Notes under the pieces: model-generated | What the model was told of the DNA's origin: nothing | Databases searched by the model: none | The model's input: the letters and a program-made list of their open reading frames with translations, nothing else | DNA from: Melioribacteraceae bacterium | GTDB taxonomy: Bacteria; Bacteroidota; Ignavibacteria; Ignavibacteriales; Melioribacteraceae | DNA length: 49,965 bases | NCBI GenBank assembly: GCA_021740785.1 | Contig: JAIOZI010000034.1 | Span: 1-49,965 of the forward strand | Reading direction: 5' to 3' | In this document: in pieces, positions 23,487 to 32,218 of the stretch | Layout of the letters: the number at the start of each line of letters is the position of its first letter | How positions within the stretch are numbered: position 1 is the first letter of the stretch | Translations under genes and position numbers: made by a program

Positions 23487-24134
23487 TCATGAATATTTAG
23501 TTATCCATTCATTCACAATTTTTTCAAACGGTTCTTTGATTGGAATTCCGTTAGCCAAATCCTGGTTAATAAATGAAGCATCACCAGTCTCAAGAAATTT
23601 TCTAAATCCTTCTTCGTTTGCCCAATAATAAATTCCCCAATTTTCCAGGTTCCACTTCTCTTCATACGAATTAAACTCGTAATCAATGTAATACATTTCG
23701 TTGTTATTAATAACAAAATTTGCCGGGAAGTAATCGAGATGAATTCCGTTTACTTTACATTGATGAGCAATACCGAACAATTTTTCAATTACCTTTTCAT
23801 CAAAATTTCCTTCAATAACCCACTCTGTTCCTGTAACACCAGGAATATATTCCTTCACTAAATAATTTTTCTCTATATCGTGAAATAAAAGGTTGGGAAT
23901 TTTTATACCGATCGATTTCAAAAAATGATAAGCATTTACTTCCAAATTTGTTTTGTTTCCGCTGAAATTGTAATAGGGCACCGGTTCGTCATGCATGATT
24001 TTCAAAACATATTTTTTACTGGCAATATCAACCAAGTATGAATAACCGGACTTCCCCTTCCCCAGCAATTCGATTATCTCAGTACGCCCAAGACCGGTTG
24101 GGAATTTATTTCCAACTTCAGGCAGATTTATCAT
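23487..24134 (-). CDS. Protein-kinase-fold protein (aminoglycoside/small-molecule kinase-like)
   Basis: 215 residues with the key elements of the kinase fold in order. There is a glycine-rich loop GKGKSGYSYLV (25-35), an ATP-anchoring Lys45 in VLKIM and a catalytic loop H132-x-D134-x4-N139 in IHLDYFPANF. A metal-binding Asp151 follows in YIDYEF. The short length and HxDxxxxN loop fit small bacterial kinases of the aminoglycoside phosphotransferase/lipopolysaccharide kinase group rather than eukaryote-like Ser/Thr kinases. The substrate is unknown. AGGGAAAA is a ribosome binding site for the ATG at 24134. It is a single gene facing AbgT. Confidence 0.75.
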   Translation of the reverse strand: MINLPEVGNKFPTGLGRTEIIELLGKGKSGYSYLVDIASKKYVLKIMHDEPVPYYNFSGNKTNLEVNAYHFLKSIGIKIPNLLFHDIEKNYLVKEYIPGVTGTEWVIEGNFDEKVIEKLFGIAHQCKVNGIHLDYFPANFVINNNEMYYIDYEFNSYEEKWNLENWGIYYWANEEGFRKFLETGDASFINQDLANGIPIKEPFEKIVNEWITKYS

Positions 24135-24286
24135 TTAGATTTTCCCTAGTGGAAAAAATCACATGCAATAACTCCGTTCATTTCCACCACCTAAGATAAT
24201 GAGTCGATGCACTCAACACCGTTTCCCATACAAGTGACCAAAACTAATTCCTAATCAAAGATGAACCAGCATTCACAAAATCAAAA

Positions 24287-25063
24287 TCACTTATAAATAT
24301 AATTCGATTCCAATTTTACGTAATCCTCAAATGCTTTCGCATCGTGATAAATTAAAGATTTCGTGCTCTTCAAAAAGTGCATTTTCATATCAATATATTC
24401 ATGTGACGTTTCAACACATTTATTTTCAAAATCATCCTGCGGCAAAAATTCATTTCCTAGTTCAAATTTCTTAGCTTCTTCGGCATTGATTATTCCGCCT
24501 TTCAGCAGGTACTTAACAACAAGCTGCTGATTCAAAAACTTCGGAAGTGTAAACGGAAGCAGTCCGCTTGGATGCAGACCAAATTTAGCATGTGCAAATA
24601 AAATTTTAATATCATCGCTAAAAAAGCGGAAATCGCTTGCCAGAGCCATACCGAAAAACGGGGTAACAATCTCGCCGTTTACAGCAGAGATATAAATTTT
24701 CTTGAAGTTCACAATTTTTCGAATAACATTAACCAGCATATTGATTTCAATCGCCCTGATTTCGGCTTTTTCAAAATGTGTTATTCCCTCCGAGTTTTCC
24801 TCAGTTAAATCTCTCCCCGCAATTTTCGAAAGAAAATTTCCGTATGCATCTTCGCCGAGACAATTTCTTTCGCTGATTGATAAAATTCCTTTCAGCTTAT
24901 CATTTTTTTCAACAGTATCAAACCAAGGGAGAACTTTATAAGCGTTTTCGAGTTTTGTTAGTGAATCAAATGCATTACACTTAAGCTTAAGAACCGCGAT
25001 GTCATCTTTTAAATAACACTTAACCTCGTCGAGTTCAAATTCCAATTCTTCTATCTTCTTCAT
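24287..25063 (-). CDS. Crotonase-like (enoyl-CoA hydratase/isomerase family) protein
   Basis: 258 residues with a crotonase core: a conserved AVNGEIVTPFFGMALASDFR segment around the second oxyanion-hole strand, then FAHAKFGLHPSGLLPF, where active enoyl-CoA hydratases usually have a catalytic Glu (PExG). Here that position is not Glu, and the first half diverges strongly, so hydratase activity is doubtful. It is the last gene of the efflux operon, 27 bp after the RND pump stop, and its GGAGGAG ribosome binding site is partly inside a hairpin. It may act on acyl-CoA thioesters or be a non-catalytic member. Why it travels with an efflux pump is unclear. Confidence 0.72.
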   Translation of the reverse strand: MKKIEELEFELDEVKCYLKDDIAVLKLKCNAFDSLTKLENAYKVLPWFDTVEKNDKLKGILSISERNCLGEDAYGNFLSKIAGRDLTEENSEGITHFEKAEIRAIEINMLVNVIRKIVNFKKIYISAVNGEIVTPFFGMALASDFRFFSDDIKILFAHAKFGLHPSGLLPFTLPKFLNQQLVVKYLLKGGIINAEEAKKFELGNEFLPQDDFENKCVETSHEYIDMKMHFLKSTKSLIYHDAKAFEDYVKLESNYIYK

Positions 25064-25066
25064 AGC

Positions 25067-25085
25067 TCCTCCAACCTTTGTTGGA
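25067..25085 (-). promoter_or_regulatory. Hairpin overlapping the crotonase ribosome binding site
   Basis: On the transcribed strand TCCAAC-AAAG-GTTGGA forms a 6-bp stem (plus coordinates 25070-25085) whose 3' arm overlaps the AGGAGG ribosome binding site (25067-25072). It could lower translation of the last gene relative to the pump. Confidence 0.45.
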
Positions 25086-25090
25086 AAAAA

Positions 25091-28000
25091 TTAGATTTTA
25101 TCTTCTACTGGTTTGCTTCTCTTTTTCGCCGTTACATAATAGAACGCCGGTATTACAAATAACGTTAATATTGTTGAGACAATCAAACCGCCTATACTAA
25201 CAACGCCGAGCGGCATTCTCATTTCCTTTCCGGCATCACCGATACCTAGAGCCATCGGCAGCATACCTAGTATTATTGCTATTGTCGACATCAATATTGG
25301 TTTTAATTTTGTCGGGCAAGCTTCTATCAAACCTTCCTTAATTTCCATTCCTTCTTCACGTACAAGCTGATTTGTATAATCCAACATTAGGATAGCATTG
25401 TTCACAACAATACCGATTAACATGATAATTGCCATCAAAGAGGTTATAGCAAATGATATCCCGGTATGATACAGAGAAGCAAATACACCTATCATTGCAA
25501 GCGGGATGGTTAATAATATAAAGAACGGCTGAAGAAAACTTTCAAGGATTGCTGCCAAGAGCATGTAAGTAAGAATTATTGCAAGAATAAACGCGAATAA
25601 CATATCGCTGATCATTTCATTCATCATTTTAACATTTCCGCCCCAAGTGAATTTATAACCCGGGGGAAAATCCATTTCGTTCATTCTTTTTTCAATTTCC
25701 GAGGTTACGTTTCCGAGTGGTACATCGGGTGAGGATGAGCCGGTAAATTGAATAGTTGTATATTTATCCCTATGCAGAATTTTTGTGTAACCTTGTGTGA
25801 AATTTATATCGGCTATTTGAGAAGTTTTATATATCACGCCTTTACTCGAAACTATTGGAATGTTTCCGATATCCTCAGGTGTGTTTACGGATTGATCTTT
25901 CATCGTAATGGTGATATCATATTCGTTACCGCTCTCCCTGTACTTTGATGATTCCAGTCCTGCCACAGCCGATCTCAAAGTGAGAGCCAGCATTTGAACA
26001 GTTAAACCTGCATCAGCAATCATTTCACGTTTGGGAGTAATTGTCATTTCAGGTTTACCGGCACGTGAGCTGTTATCGAAGTTTACAAGTCCGGGCACAT
26101 CCTTACATTCCTCAATAATTTTTTCCTTCCATTCTTCAAGTATATCAAGATCCTGACCCTGGAAATAAAATTGAACCGGTGCGCCTCCTCCGCCGACTGA
26201 TGAACCGTAATCAACTGCAATTTTTGCGTTCGGCACTGCCGATAGATCCATTATCAATTGTGAAATCATTGCCGAGTGTGAAATCTCTCTCTCTTTTTCA
26301 TCTACTAGCTGAACATCCATTCTTGCCATATTCGCACCGGTATTCAGGTCGCTGATTTTTCCGAGATTAGTGATCATGTGTACAACTTCTTCATGCTGCT
26401 TAACAATATTCTCTATATTCTCCAATACTACTGCTGTCTCGTTCAAATTAAATCCTTCAGGTAATTCTACTTCAATTTTTATTTTACCGTCATCAAGCTG
26501 CGGCATAAACTCAAAGCCTATTCGCGGACCATAAATTATTGTTGCAGCAATAAATATTGAAAAAGCAGAGCCGATGACAATCCAGCTTCTTAATTTGGTT
26601 TTGAGAATTTTGGTTAATATTCCACGGTATAATTCATCCCAAGATTTGAAAACTGCGTTTAACTTATTACTTATTTTGCCGGCAGAAAGTTTTTGCGGCA
26701 AGATTAATGAAGCGAGCATTGGAGTTAAAGTGAATGAAAAAATCAATGAAAATAATGTTGCAAAAGAAGCCGCTAATGCAAGCTCGCGCAAAAATCGTCC
26801 GACAATTGAAGTCATACTTGCAATGGGAAGAAAAACAACGAGGTTAGTCATAGTAGCTGCCAATACAGCGACAACCACCTCGGTGGTACCGATGTAGGAT
26901 GAACGTTTGTTGTCCTTTCCCATAGATTTATGCCGGAAAATATTTTCCAGAACAACAACAGAATTTGCGACCAACACTCCCACAGAAACGGAAAGCCCCA
27001 TAAGCGTCATCATGTTTAAGGTAAGACCGAATGCCTGAAGCAGAAGAAAAGTTGAGATGATTGATGTCGGCATTGTCAGCGCGACAATAATTGTTGAGCG
27101 GATATCTGTTAAAAATATGAAGAGCACGATCGATGTAAAAATTATACCGAGAATTATATTACTCATCGTATCATCAACCGTAGCACGGATGAATGTCGAC
27201 CTATCGGCAACAATTTCCAAATTAGTATTTTCCGGCAGCGATGTTTTAATTACGGGCAGCGCTTCTCTAACAGCATTAGCAACTTTCACTGCATTTCCAT
27301 CGGAACTTTTAATAATTCCAAGTCTCACAACATTTTCATCCCTGGAATTTTTTTCGGCATTAAAATAAATTGTTCTTTGCCTAACGTCCTTACCGGTATC
27401 TGAGACTGCTGCAAACTGGCGAAGTTTTTTATCACCGAATGGTGTGGGAATCTGCAGTTCCCTTAATTCTTCCAAATCTTTGAATTCGCCATCCAGGCGG
27501 ACTGTATATTCCTGATCTTTTATTTGAAAGTACCCGCCGGGCATTTTCATGTTATGTGCGGCTAGTGTCTGCATCAACTGCGGAAGAGAAATATAATTTT
27601 CATAAATTTCTTTATTGTCAAGTATTACTCTTATCTCGCGTTCCTGTCCGCCCGTTATATCTACTTTTGCCACACCCTGTATCTGGGAAAACTTATCCTT
27701 CAAAGTTTTATCTGCAATTTCAAAAAGAGAACGGGGATCGGTATCACCGCTTAAAACCACATCAATAATTGGGAAAGCGCGGATATCCACCTTTTCCACG
27801 ATCGGGTCATGAGCATCATCGGGAAGCTCGTTTAATATCTGATCAACTTTATCTTTTACTTCCTGGTTGGCAATATCAACATCCTTTGTCAGGTCGAATT
27901 CAAGAATTACGATTGAAACGCCATCCAACGAATATGATTCAACACTTTCGATTAAACTGATTGTGGAAACCGCATCTTCAATTCTCTTTGTAACCAGAGT

Positions 28001-28180
28001 TTCAATTTCTTTGGGACCGGCGCCCGGGTAAACCGTTTGAACAGTAACAAAAGGTATTTCTACATCCGGCATTTGGTCAAGATTTAAATTCACGTACGCT
28101 AATATTCCGAAGATGAGAAACACAAAGATTCCCATCGTTGTCATTATAGGTCTATTTATAGAAGTTTTTGCAAGAATCAT
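25091..28180 (-). CDS. RND-type efflux pump subunit
   Basis: A 1029-residue inner-membrane transporter with the usual 12 membrane segments and two large periplasmic domains (FVTVQTVYPGAGPKEIE near the start, PLGVVSIGGLIVSTILTL near the end). It pairs with the membrane fusion protein and TolC encoded just before it. In AcrB the fourth membrane segment has Asp407-Asp408 and the tenth has Lys940 as the proton relay. Here the aligned sequences are GVLVANSVVVLEN (Ala401-Asn402) and GIVVNNAILML, so all three charged residues are missing. The protein is otherwise complete. AGAGGA precedes the ATG, and the gene lies 10 bp after the fusion protein. Confidence 0.93.
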   Translation of the reverse strand: MILAKTSINRPIMTTMGIFVFLIFGILAYVNLNLDQMPDVEIPFVTVQTVYPGAGPKEIETLVTKRIEDAVSTISLIESVESYSLDGVSIVILEFDLTKDVDIANQEVKDKVDQILNELPDDAHDPIVEKVDIRAFPIIDVVLSGDTDPRSLFEIADKTLKDKFSQIQGVAKVDITGGQEREIRVILDNKEIYENYISLPQLMQTLAAHNMKMPGGYFQIKDQEYTVRLDGEFKDLEELRELQIPTPFGDKKLRQFAAVSDTGKDVRQRTIYFNAEKNSRDENVVRLGIIKSSDGNAVKVANAVREALPVIKTSLPENTNLEIVADRSTFIRATVDDTMSNIILGIIFTSIVLFIFLTDIRSTIIVALTMPTSIISTFLLLQAFGLTLNMMTLMGLSVSVGVLVANSVVVLENIFRHKSMGKDNKRSSYIGTTEVVVAVLAATMTNLVVFLPIASMTSIVGRFLRELALAASFATLFSLIFSFTLTPMLASLILPQKLSAGKISNKLNAVFKSWDELYRGILTKILKTKLRSWIVIGSAFSIFIAATIIYGPRIGFEFMPQLDDGKIKIEVELPEGFNLNETAVVLENIENIVKQHEEVVHMITNLGKISDLNTGANMARMDVQLVDEKEREISHSAMISQLIMDLSAVPNAKIAVDYGSSVGGGGAPVQFYFQGQDLDILEEWKEKIIEECKDVPGLVNFDNSSRAGKPEMTITPKREMIADAGLTVQMLALTLRSAVAGLESSKYRESGNEYDITITMKDQSVNTPEDIGNIPIVSSKGVIYKTSQIADINFTQGYTKILHRDKYTTIQFTGSSSPDVPLGNVTSEIEKRMNEMDFPPGYKFTWGGNVKMMNEMISDMLFAFILAIILTYMLLAAILESFLQPFFILLTIPLAMIGVFASLYHTGISFAITSLMAIIMLIGIVVNNAILMLDYTNQLVREEGMEIKEGLIEACPTKLKPILMSTIAIILGMLPMALGIGDAGKEMRMPLGVVSIGGLIVSTILTLFVIPAFYYVTAKKRSKPVEDKI

Positions 28181-28190
28181 AATTTTCCTC

Positions 28191-29231
28191 TTAATCTACT
28201 ACGTTCACTTTTTGTCCGTTCGAAATTTTACTCCCGCCTTTTACAATGAGCTGCTCACCTTCTTGAAGACCTTTTTGAATTTCAACTTCAATACCGGTTG
28301 ATTCTCCCAGTTCTACATACTTTTGTACAGCTTTCCCGTTTTCCAACACAAAAAGATAGCTGCCGGCAGAATCGTTCATAATTAGATTTTTTTGTACAAC
28401 AATCGCCGCGGGATTTGAATAAGCTGCAATTTCCACCTCTTGAATCTGTCCGGGACGTAATTTCATATTAGGATTATTAAACTCAACCTCTGCGTAAAAT
28501 GCCCGCTTCATGAGATCGATTGCGATTGATTTATTTACGACCTTGCCGGTAAGTGTTTCGCCGTCATAATAAATCTTAGCTGCATTACCAATTTTAATTT
28601 GCTGAATCTCTTCCGCAGTCGCCCAAACTTTAGCTTTCATTTTATTTAATTGTGCAACTGTAAATAACGGATCTTTACTTTTAACTCCGTCACCTTCATT
28701 CACCATCAACTCAACCAAAACACCATCGTACGGAGAATCAATGAATAGAGCTTGTTGAGCCATTTCGTAATTTCTTTTATCTACTAAATATTTTGTCTCC
28801 GCACCGTCGAAACTTGCCTGCGATGTTTCGCCTGCATCAAGCAAAGCTTTCATTCGTTCGAATGTTTTTTGTGAATTTTCGAACGCTTGTTTTGCCTGCT
28901 CATATTGAACGGCAGGATTATCAGTTGGAAATTGAACAATTATATCATCCTCTTTAACCAAATCACCTACTCTAAAATTTATTTTATCGATTCTTCCGCC
29001 GACCGCCGCACCGCGTGTTGTCTGCTTTATTCCTTTTAGGTCGGCATAGAATTTAAGATACTTGTTGAATTGAGTTTCCCGTATTGTGATAACCTTAACC
29101 GGTATTCCGTTTTCGTTTTGAATCTCTTCAATACTGAACGATTTTTCTTCATCCTCTCCGCTGCAATTAACAATTACAATTACAGATAAGAGAATCAGTA
29201 TTTTCGATAAACATTTTTTCAAAGCTGTCAT
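28191..29231 (-). CDS. Efflux membrane fusion protein (lipoprotein)
   Basis: A periplasmic adaptor (HlyD/AcrA type) linking the RND pump to TolC. MTALKKCLSKILILLSVIVIVNC is a lipoprotein signal peptide whose lipobox ends at Cys; I chose the ATG at 29231 because GGAG lies 9 nt before it, although an upstream in-frame ATG at 29246 exists. The mature part has the biotinyl-lipoyl halves (GRIDKINFRVGDLVKEDD and SPYDGVLVELMVNEGDGV), an alpha-hairpin of about 60 residues and beta-barrel and proximal domains, ending in GGSKISNGQKVNVVD. It lies 23 bp from TolC and 10 bp from the pump gene. Confidence 0.9.
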   Translation of the reverse strand: MTALKKCLSKILILLSVIVIVNCSGEDEEKSFSIEEIQNENGIPVKVITIRETQFNKYLKFYADLKGIKQTTRGAAVGGRIDKINFRVGDLVKEDDIIVQFPTDNPAVQYEQAKQAFENSQKTFERMKALLDAGETSQASFDGAETKYLVDKRNYEMAQQALFIDSPYDGVLVELMVNEGDGVKSKDPLFTVAQLNKMKAKVWATAEEIQQIKIGNAAKIYYDGETLTGKVVNKSIAIDLMKRAFYAEVEFNNPNMKLRPGQIQEVEIAAYSNPAAIVVQKNLIMNDSAGSYLFVLENGKAVQKYVELGESTGIEVEIQKGLQEGEQLIVKGGSKISNGQKVNVVD

Positions 29232-29254
29232 CCTGCTGATCTCCATTTTCTATT

Positions 29255-30688
29255 TTAATTTTCTCTGTCGTTAACAATATCGAGATATTTATCGTCAAGC
29301 CTGCCGGTTAATTTATCGAACTCGGCTTTCGCAACGATGTAATCATGAATAGCCTGCAGCCTGTTAACCCGCGCGGTTTGTAATTCCAGGTTAGCATTTT
29401 TTACTTCCAGTTGTGTTGCAGTTCCTTCTTTGTAACGTGTATTGGCAATTTTATAAGCTCTCTCCGCCAGTTCTACGTTTCGTTCAATAACATCAATCTG
29501 CATTTGTACTTTTTGAAGATTATTCAGAGTCTTTTTAACCTCAGTAACTATATAATCTCTCAAAGTTCCTATTTGTTCTTCCGTCTGCTTTACCCCAATT
29601 AAGGATTGCTGGACTTTATTGGAAGTTCTTCCACCGTTAAAAATATTCATACTGAGAGAGATACCAACTGTTGTAGAATTGTAAGTCTGGAACTTCCATT
29701 CATCAGAGGAACCGGCATAGGAAAAATTTCCGAATGCTGCAAGCTGCGGCCAGTAGCCGGCTCTATCAAGAGCAACGAATTCTTCATCGACTTGTCGTTT
29801 AACCTGCAGAGTTGTGATATCATAATTTGATTTTAATGCCATATCTAATGCTTCTTCAACTCCGGGTAAGATTTCCTTTACATATTTTATTTCGCCCGTA
29901 ACTTCAATTTCTTTTGATTGTTCATATCCGATTACCATCTTCAGTTTGTTCAATAAATCGCGGTAAATGTTCTCTAACTCGTAAACTTTCGGACGAATAT
30001 TTTCAACCATTACTTCAGCCTGCATGGATTGGAATTCCGATGTTAATCCCTGCTCATAATAAGATTGAACATTCCTCAAATTCTCTTCAGCATTTTTCAA
30101 AGTTTGATTTGTTATATCCAGCATCTGCCTTGTTAATAAAACTCCGTAAAAAGCTTTCTTTGTGTTCAGAATTACTTCGGTGGTCTTAGATTTCAACTGT
30201 TCTCTCGACAAATTCAGATAGATTTGTGATGCCCCGATCCCTCTGAAAACTGCGGAGTTAAACAGAATTTGAGTAACCGTCGCACCGGTTTCGAAATTGT
30301 TGGTCTGCGCAAATGACTGCAGCTTTGTATCCATCGGAAGAAACTTATTTTTATCGTATGGAATGACCCCCTCATCAAATAAAATTCCGTAAGTGGCATT
30401 GGTCAGCATTGCTTCAAAATCCGGGAACGCCATTTTAGGCTTTGAGAGAAAGTGAGAAAACTGTGCAGATAAATCCACCGACGGCAAAGCATAACCGAAT
30501 GCCTCGTCAACAGCTTCTTCGGCTTTAATAACTTCCATCTTTGCGATTTTAATTTCGCGGTTATTATTTAAAGCCGTGCTAATAACATCATCAATAGAAA
30601 GACCCTGACCGCTAATTACACCTTGCAGTAGAATAATGGAACTTAATATCCATTTATTGATATTACTCTTCATAAAAATACTCATCAT
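29255..30688 (-). CDS. TolC-family outer-membrane efflux protein
   Basis: 477 residues with a signal peptide near the N-terminus (ILSSIILLQGVISGQG) and two outer-membrane efflux repeats of long alpha-helices (around 30-230 and 260-460). Typical motifs are ALNNNREIKIAKMEV, then NIFNGGRTSNKVQQ at the start of the second repeat, and RYKEGTATQLEVKNA. It should form the trimeric exit duct for the RND pump encoded downstream. It starts 12 bp after the TetR gene, so regulator and efflux genes are co-transcribed. An internal Met six codons in is an alternative start. Confidence 0.9.
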   Translation of the reverse strand: MMSIFMKSNINKWILSSIILLQGVISGQGLSIDDVISTALNNNREIKIAKMEVIKAEEAVDEAFGYALPSVDLSAQFSHFLSKPKMAFPDFEAMLTNATYGILFDEGVIPYDKNKFLPMDTKLQSFAQTNNFETGATVTQILFNSAVFRGIGASQIYLNLSREQLKSKTTEVILNTKKAFYGVLLTRQMLDITNQTLKNAEENLRNVQSYYEQGLTSEFQSMQAEVMVENIRPKVYELENIYRDLLNKLKMVIGYEQSKEIEVTGEIKYVKEILPGVEEALDMALKSNYDITTLQVKRQVDEEFVALDRAGYWPQLAAFGNFSYAGSSDEWKFQTYNSTTVGISLSMNIFNGGRTSNKVQQSLIGVKQTEEQIGTLRDYIVTEVKKTLNNLQKVQMQIDVIERNVELAERAYKIANTRYKEGTATQLEVKNANLELQTARVNRLQAIHDYIVAKAEFDKLTGRLDDKYLDIVNDREN

Positions 30689-30700
30689 TATCTGTAAAAA

Positions 30701-31336
30701 TTATTTATGTAATCCGGTGATTATTAGATCAACAAAATTACTGAGTTTCTTCTTTATTTTTTTATAATCTATCTCGTAGGAAAATTGAGCGTTGGAACGA
30801 AAATACTCCGCTGTTTCTATTGCATTTGCGCTTTCAAGAATCAAACTTCCAATTTCACGCGTTTTGTGTTTTCTAAACTCGCCCTTTTTAATTCCTTCGA
30901 CTAATATTTCGTCAAGTATTGATTCAACCTTATCTATAAATGATTGATAAGATTTGAATACCATCTGATCAATTTCCAGTAAAGCTGATATTGAAACTGC
31001 ATCTTTCTTCGAAGTTTTATACTCAGGCAGAATTATTGTCTCTAAAAAAATCTTTAACTTTTCCATACTCGATTCAGCTTCTGCAGCTTTTCTCTCATAT
31101 TCGCTGATAATTTTATTGAATTCAAGAACAGTTATTTCATGGAATAAATCTTCCTTGCTTTTAAAGTAATAGTAAAGACTGTTCTTTTTTATCCCGACTT
31201 TTTCTGCGATGTCATCCAAAGTAGTTTTTTGATATCCAAAATATCCAAAAACAGATTTTGCGGATTTCATTATCTGATCGCGCTTCTGCTCAAATCCCTC
31301 CGAACCCTTCTTCATTTCATCCATCGACATTTTCAC
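30701..31336 (-). CDS. TetR-family repressor of the efflux operon
   Basis: About 211 residues with an N-terminal TetR helix-turn-helix (IMKSAKSVFGYFGYQKTTLD then IAEKVGIKKNSLYYYFKSKE, roughly residues 24-65) and an all-helical ligand-binding C-terminal half of no recognised specificity. It is the first gene of the operon, directly downstream of an inverted repeat that overlaps the -10 box, so it probably represses its own operon and is released by a pump substrate. The start is uncertain: a GTG at 31336 and in-frame ATGs at 31330, 31324 and 31315 are all possible, none with a strong ribosome binding site. Confidence 0.88.
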   Translation of the reverse strand: MKMSMDEMKKGSEGFEQKRDQIMKSAKSVFGYFGYQKTTLDDIAEKVGIKKNSLYYYFKSKEDLFHEITVLEFNKIISEYERKAAEAESSMEKLKIFLETIILPEYKTSKKDAVSISALLEIDQMVFKSYQSFIDKVESILDEILVEGIKKGEFRKHKTREIGSLILESANAIETAEYFRSNAQFSYEIDYKKIKKKLSNFVDLIITGLHK

Positions 31337-31337
31337 A

Positions 31338-31366
31338 TTTCGAACTTTTTAATAGAATGTTCGAAA
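31338..31366. promoter_or_regulatory. Probable TetR operator
   Basis: TTTCGAAC (31338-31345) and GTTCGAAA (31359-31366) are perfect 8-bp arms separated by 13 bp, just before the TetR gene. The distal arm touches the predicted -10 box, a position suited to repression. Confidence 0.72.
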
Positions 31367-31394
31367 ACATAACTAATTATTCCTGGAATTTCAA
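31366..31394 (-). promoter_or_regulatory. Promoter of the TetR-RND operon
   Basis: On the minus strand TTGAAA (31389-31394) and TATGTT (31366-31371) are 17 bp apart. TATGTTTT also resembles the TAnnTTTG box. The operator overlaps its downstream edge. Confidence 0.5.
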
Positions 31395-31610
31395 GCCGTA
31401 TTTGTGTGGAATCTTTGAAATTTGAATTCTCTATTCTGATCATTATTTGTTGTAATAATTATTCACCAACAGCGAATATCACAAAGTCAATCCAAATAAC
31501 TGAATAACCCAATAACTGAATCCTCCGACCTGTCCCCCGAAGCTAACCTTCACTAATTAATACTGCTGATTAATATTAGTGAAGGGGAAAGCACGAAGTG
31601 CGTAGAAGGG

Positions 31611-31668
31611 CAATAACTCAGTAACTAAATAACTCAATAACCCAATAACTCAATAACTCAATAACCCA
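31611..31668. repeat. 8-bp tandem repeat (CAATAACT/CAATAACC)
   Basis: Several consecutive degenerate copies of CAATAACTCAATAACC with an 8-bp period. A shorter relative occurs at about 31497-31518 and another block at 32098-32141. Confidence 0.7.
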
Positions 31669-31938
31669 GCCTGGACAAGCCAGAACTAAATTATTAGATT
31701 AGCATAGTATCCTCAACCATATTTTTGTTTTTTTTGGTCAAGATTTAAAAATGAAATATTGTTCACAGCCCAGGTGATTGAATGATTAGTTGAATGAATG
31801 ATTGTGAAAAACATTCAACCATACATCTTCATTCAGTCTTTCTCTCGTTTTATCTATCTCATTAAACCGCCTTTCGCAGTATCTGTGATTGAATTGCCCC
31901 AACATTTTTGTCGATAATAAAATTAACAAGAAGAACTG

Positions 31939-32020
31939 GGCTTTAGCTCAATTTTAGCAGCCAATTTGGCTAAAGCCATTAACTTTTTTTGTTTATTACC
32001 CCACGACCTGAAGGTCGTGG
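31939..32020. repeat. Pair of intergenic hairpin repeats
   Basis: GGCTTTAGC (31939-31947) and GCTAAAGCC (31969-31977) form one stem, and CCACGACCT-GA-AGGTCGTGG (32001-32020) forms a perfect 9-bp hairpin followed by CTATTCA. Read on the other strand the latter begins TGAATAGCC, the same motif that follows the hairpin at 21334-21355, suggesting one repeat family. Confidence 0.6.
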
Positions 32021-32097
32021 CTATTCAAAAAATTATTTTGCGTAAGGTCTCTAATTAATATTCTGCCATAAAATACACGAACTATTCTGATAAGGTA

Positions 32098-32141
32098 CTA
32101 ATAACTCAATAACCCAATAACTCAATAACCAATAACCAATT
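32098..32141. repeat. Second block of the 8-bp tandem repeat
   Basis: AATAACTCAATAACCCAATAACTC and two further AATAACC units, same composition and period as the block at 31611-31668 about 430 bp away. Confidence 0.7.
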
Positions 32142-32218
32142 CCAACTTCATAAAATAAATTGTAAATTTTACTTTGTAATTAAATCATGACTAATAAATT
32201 CCGAATCTGAGGTTAATA

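Larger units (their letters stand above)
31395..32218. other. Gene-free, repeat-rich region
   Basis: About 820 bp with no credible gene. Holds low-complexity repeats of AATAACTC/AATAACCC, an inverted repeat CTTCACTAAT...ATTAGTGAAG (31548-31584), and two hairpins at 31939-32020 listed separately. TGAGG before 32219 is the ribosome binding site of the dehydrogenase. Confidence 0.7.

Noticed and set aside
31548-31584. The inverted repeat CTTCACTAAT...ATTAGTGAAG as a terminator or operator
   Set aside because: It is far from gene ends and starts, and the stem is followed by purines rather than T.
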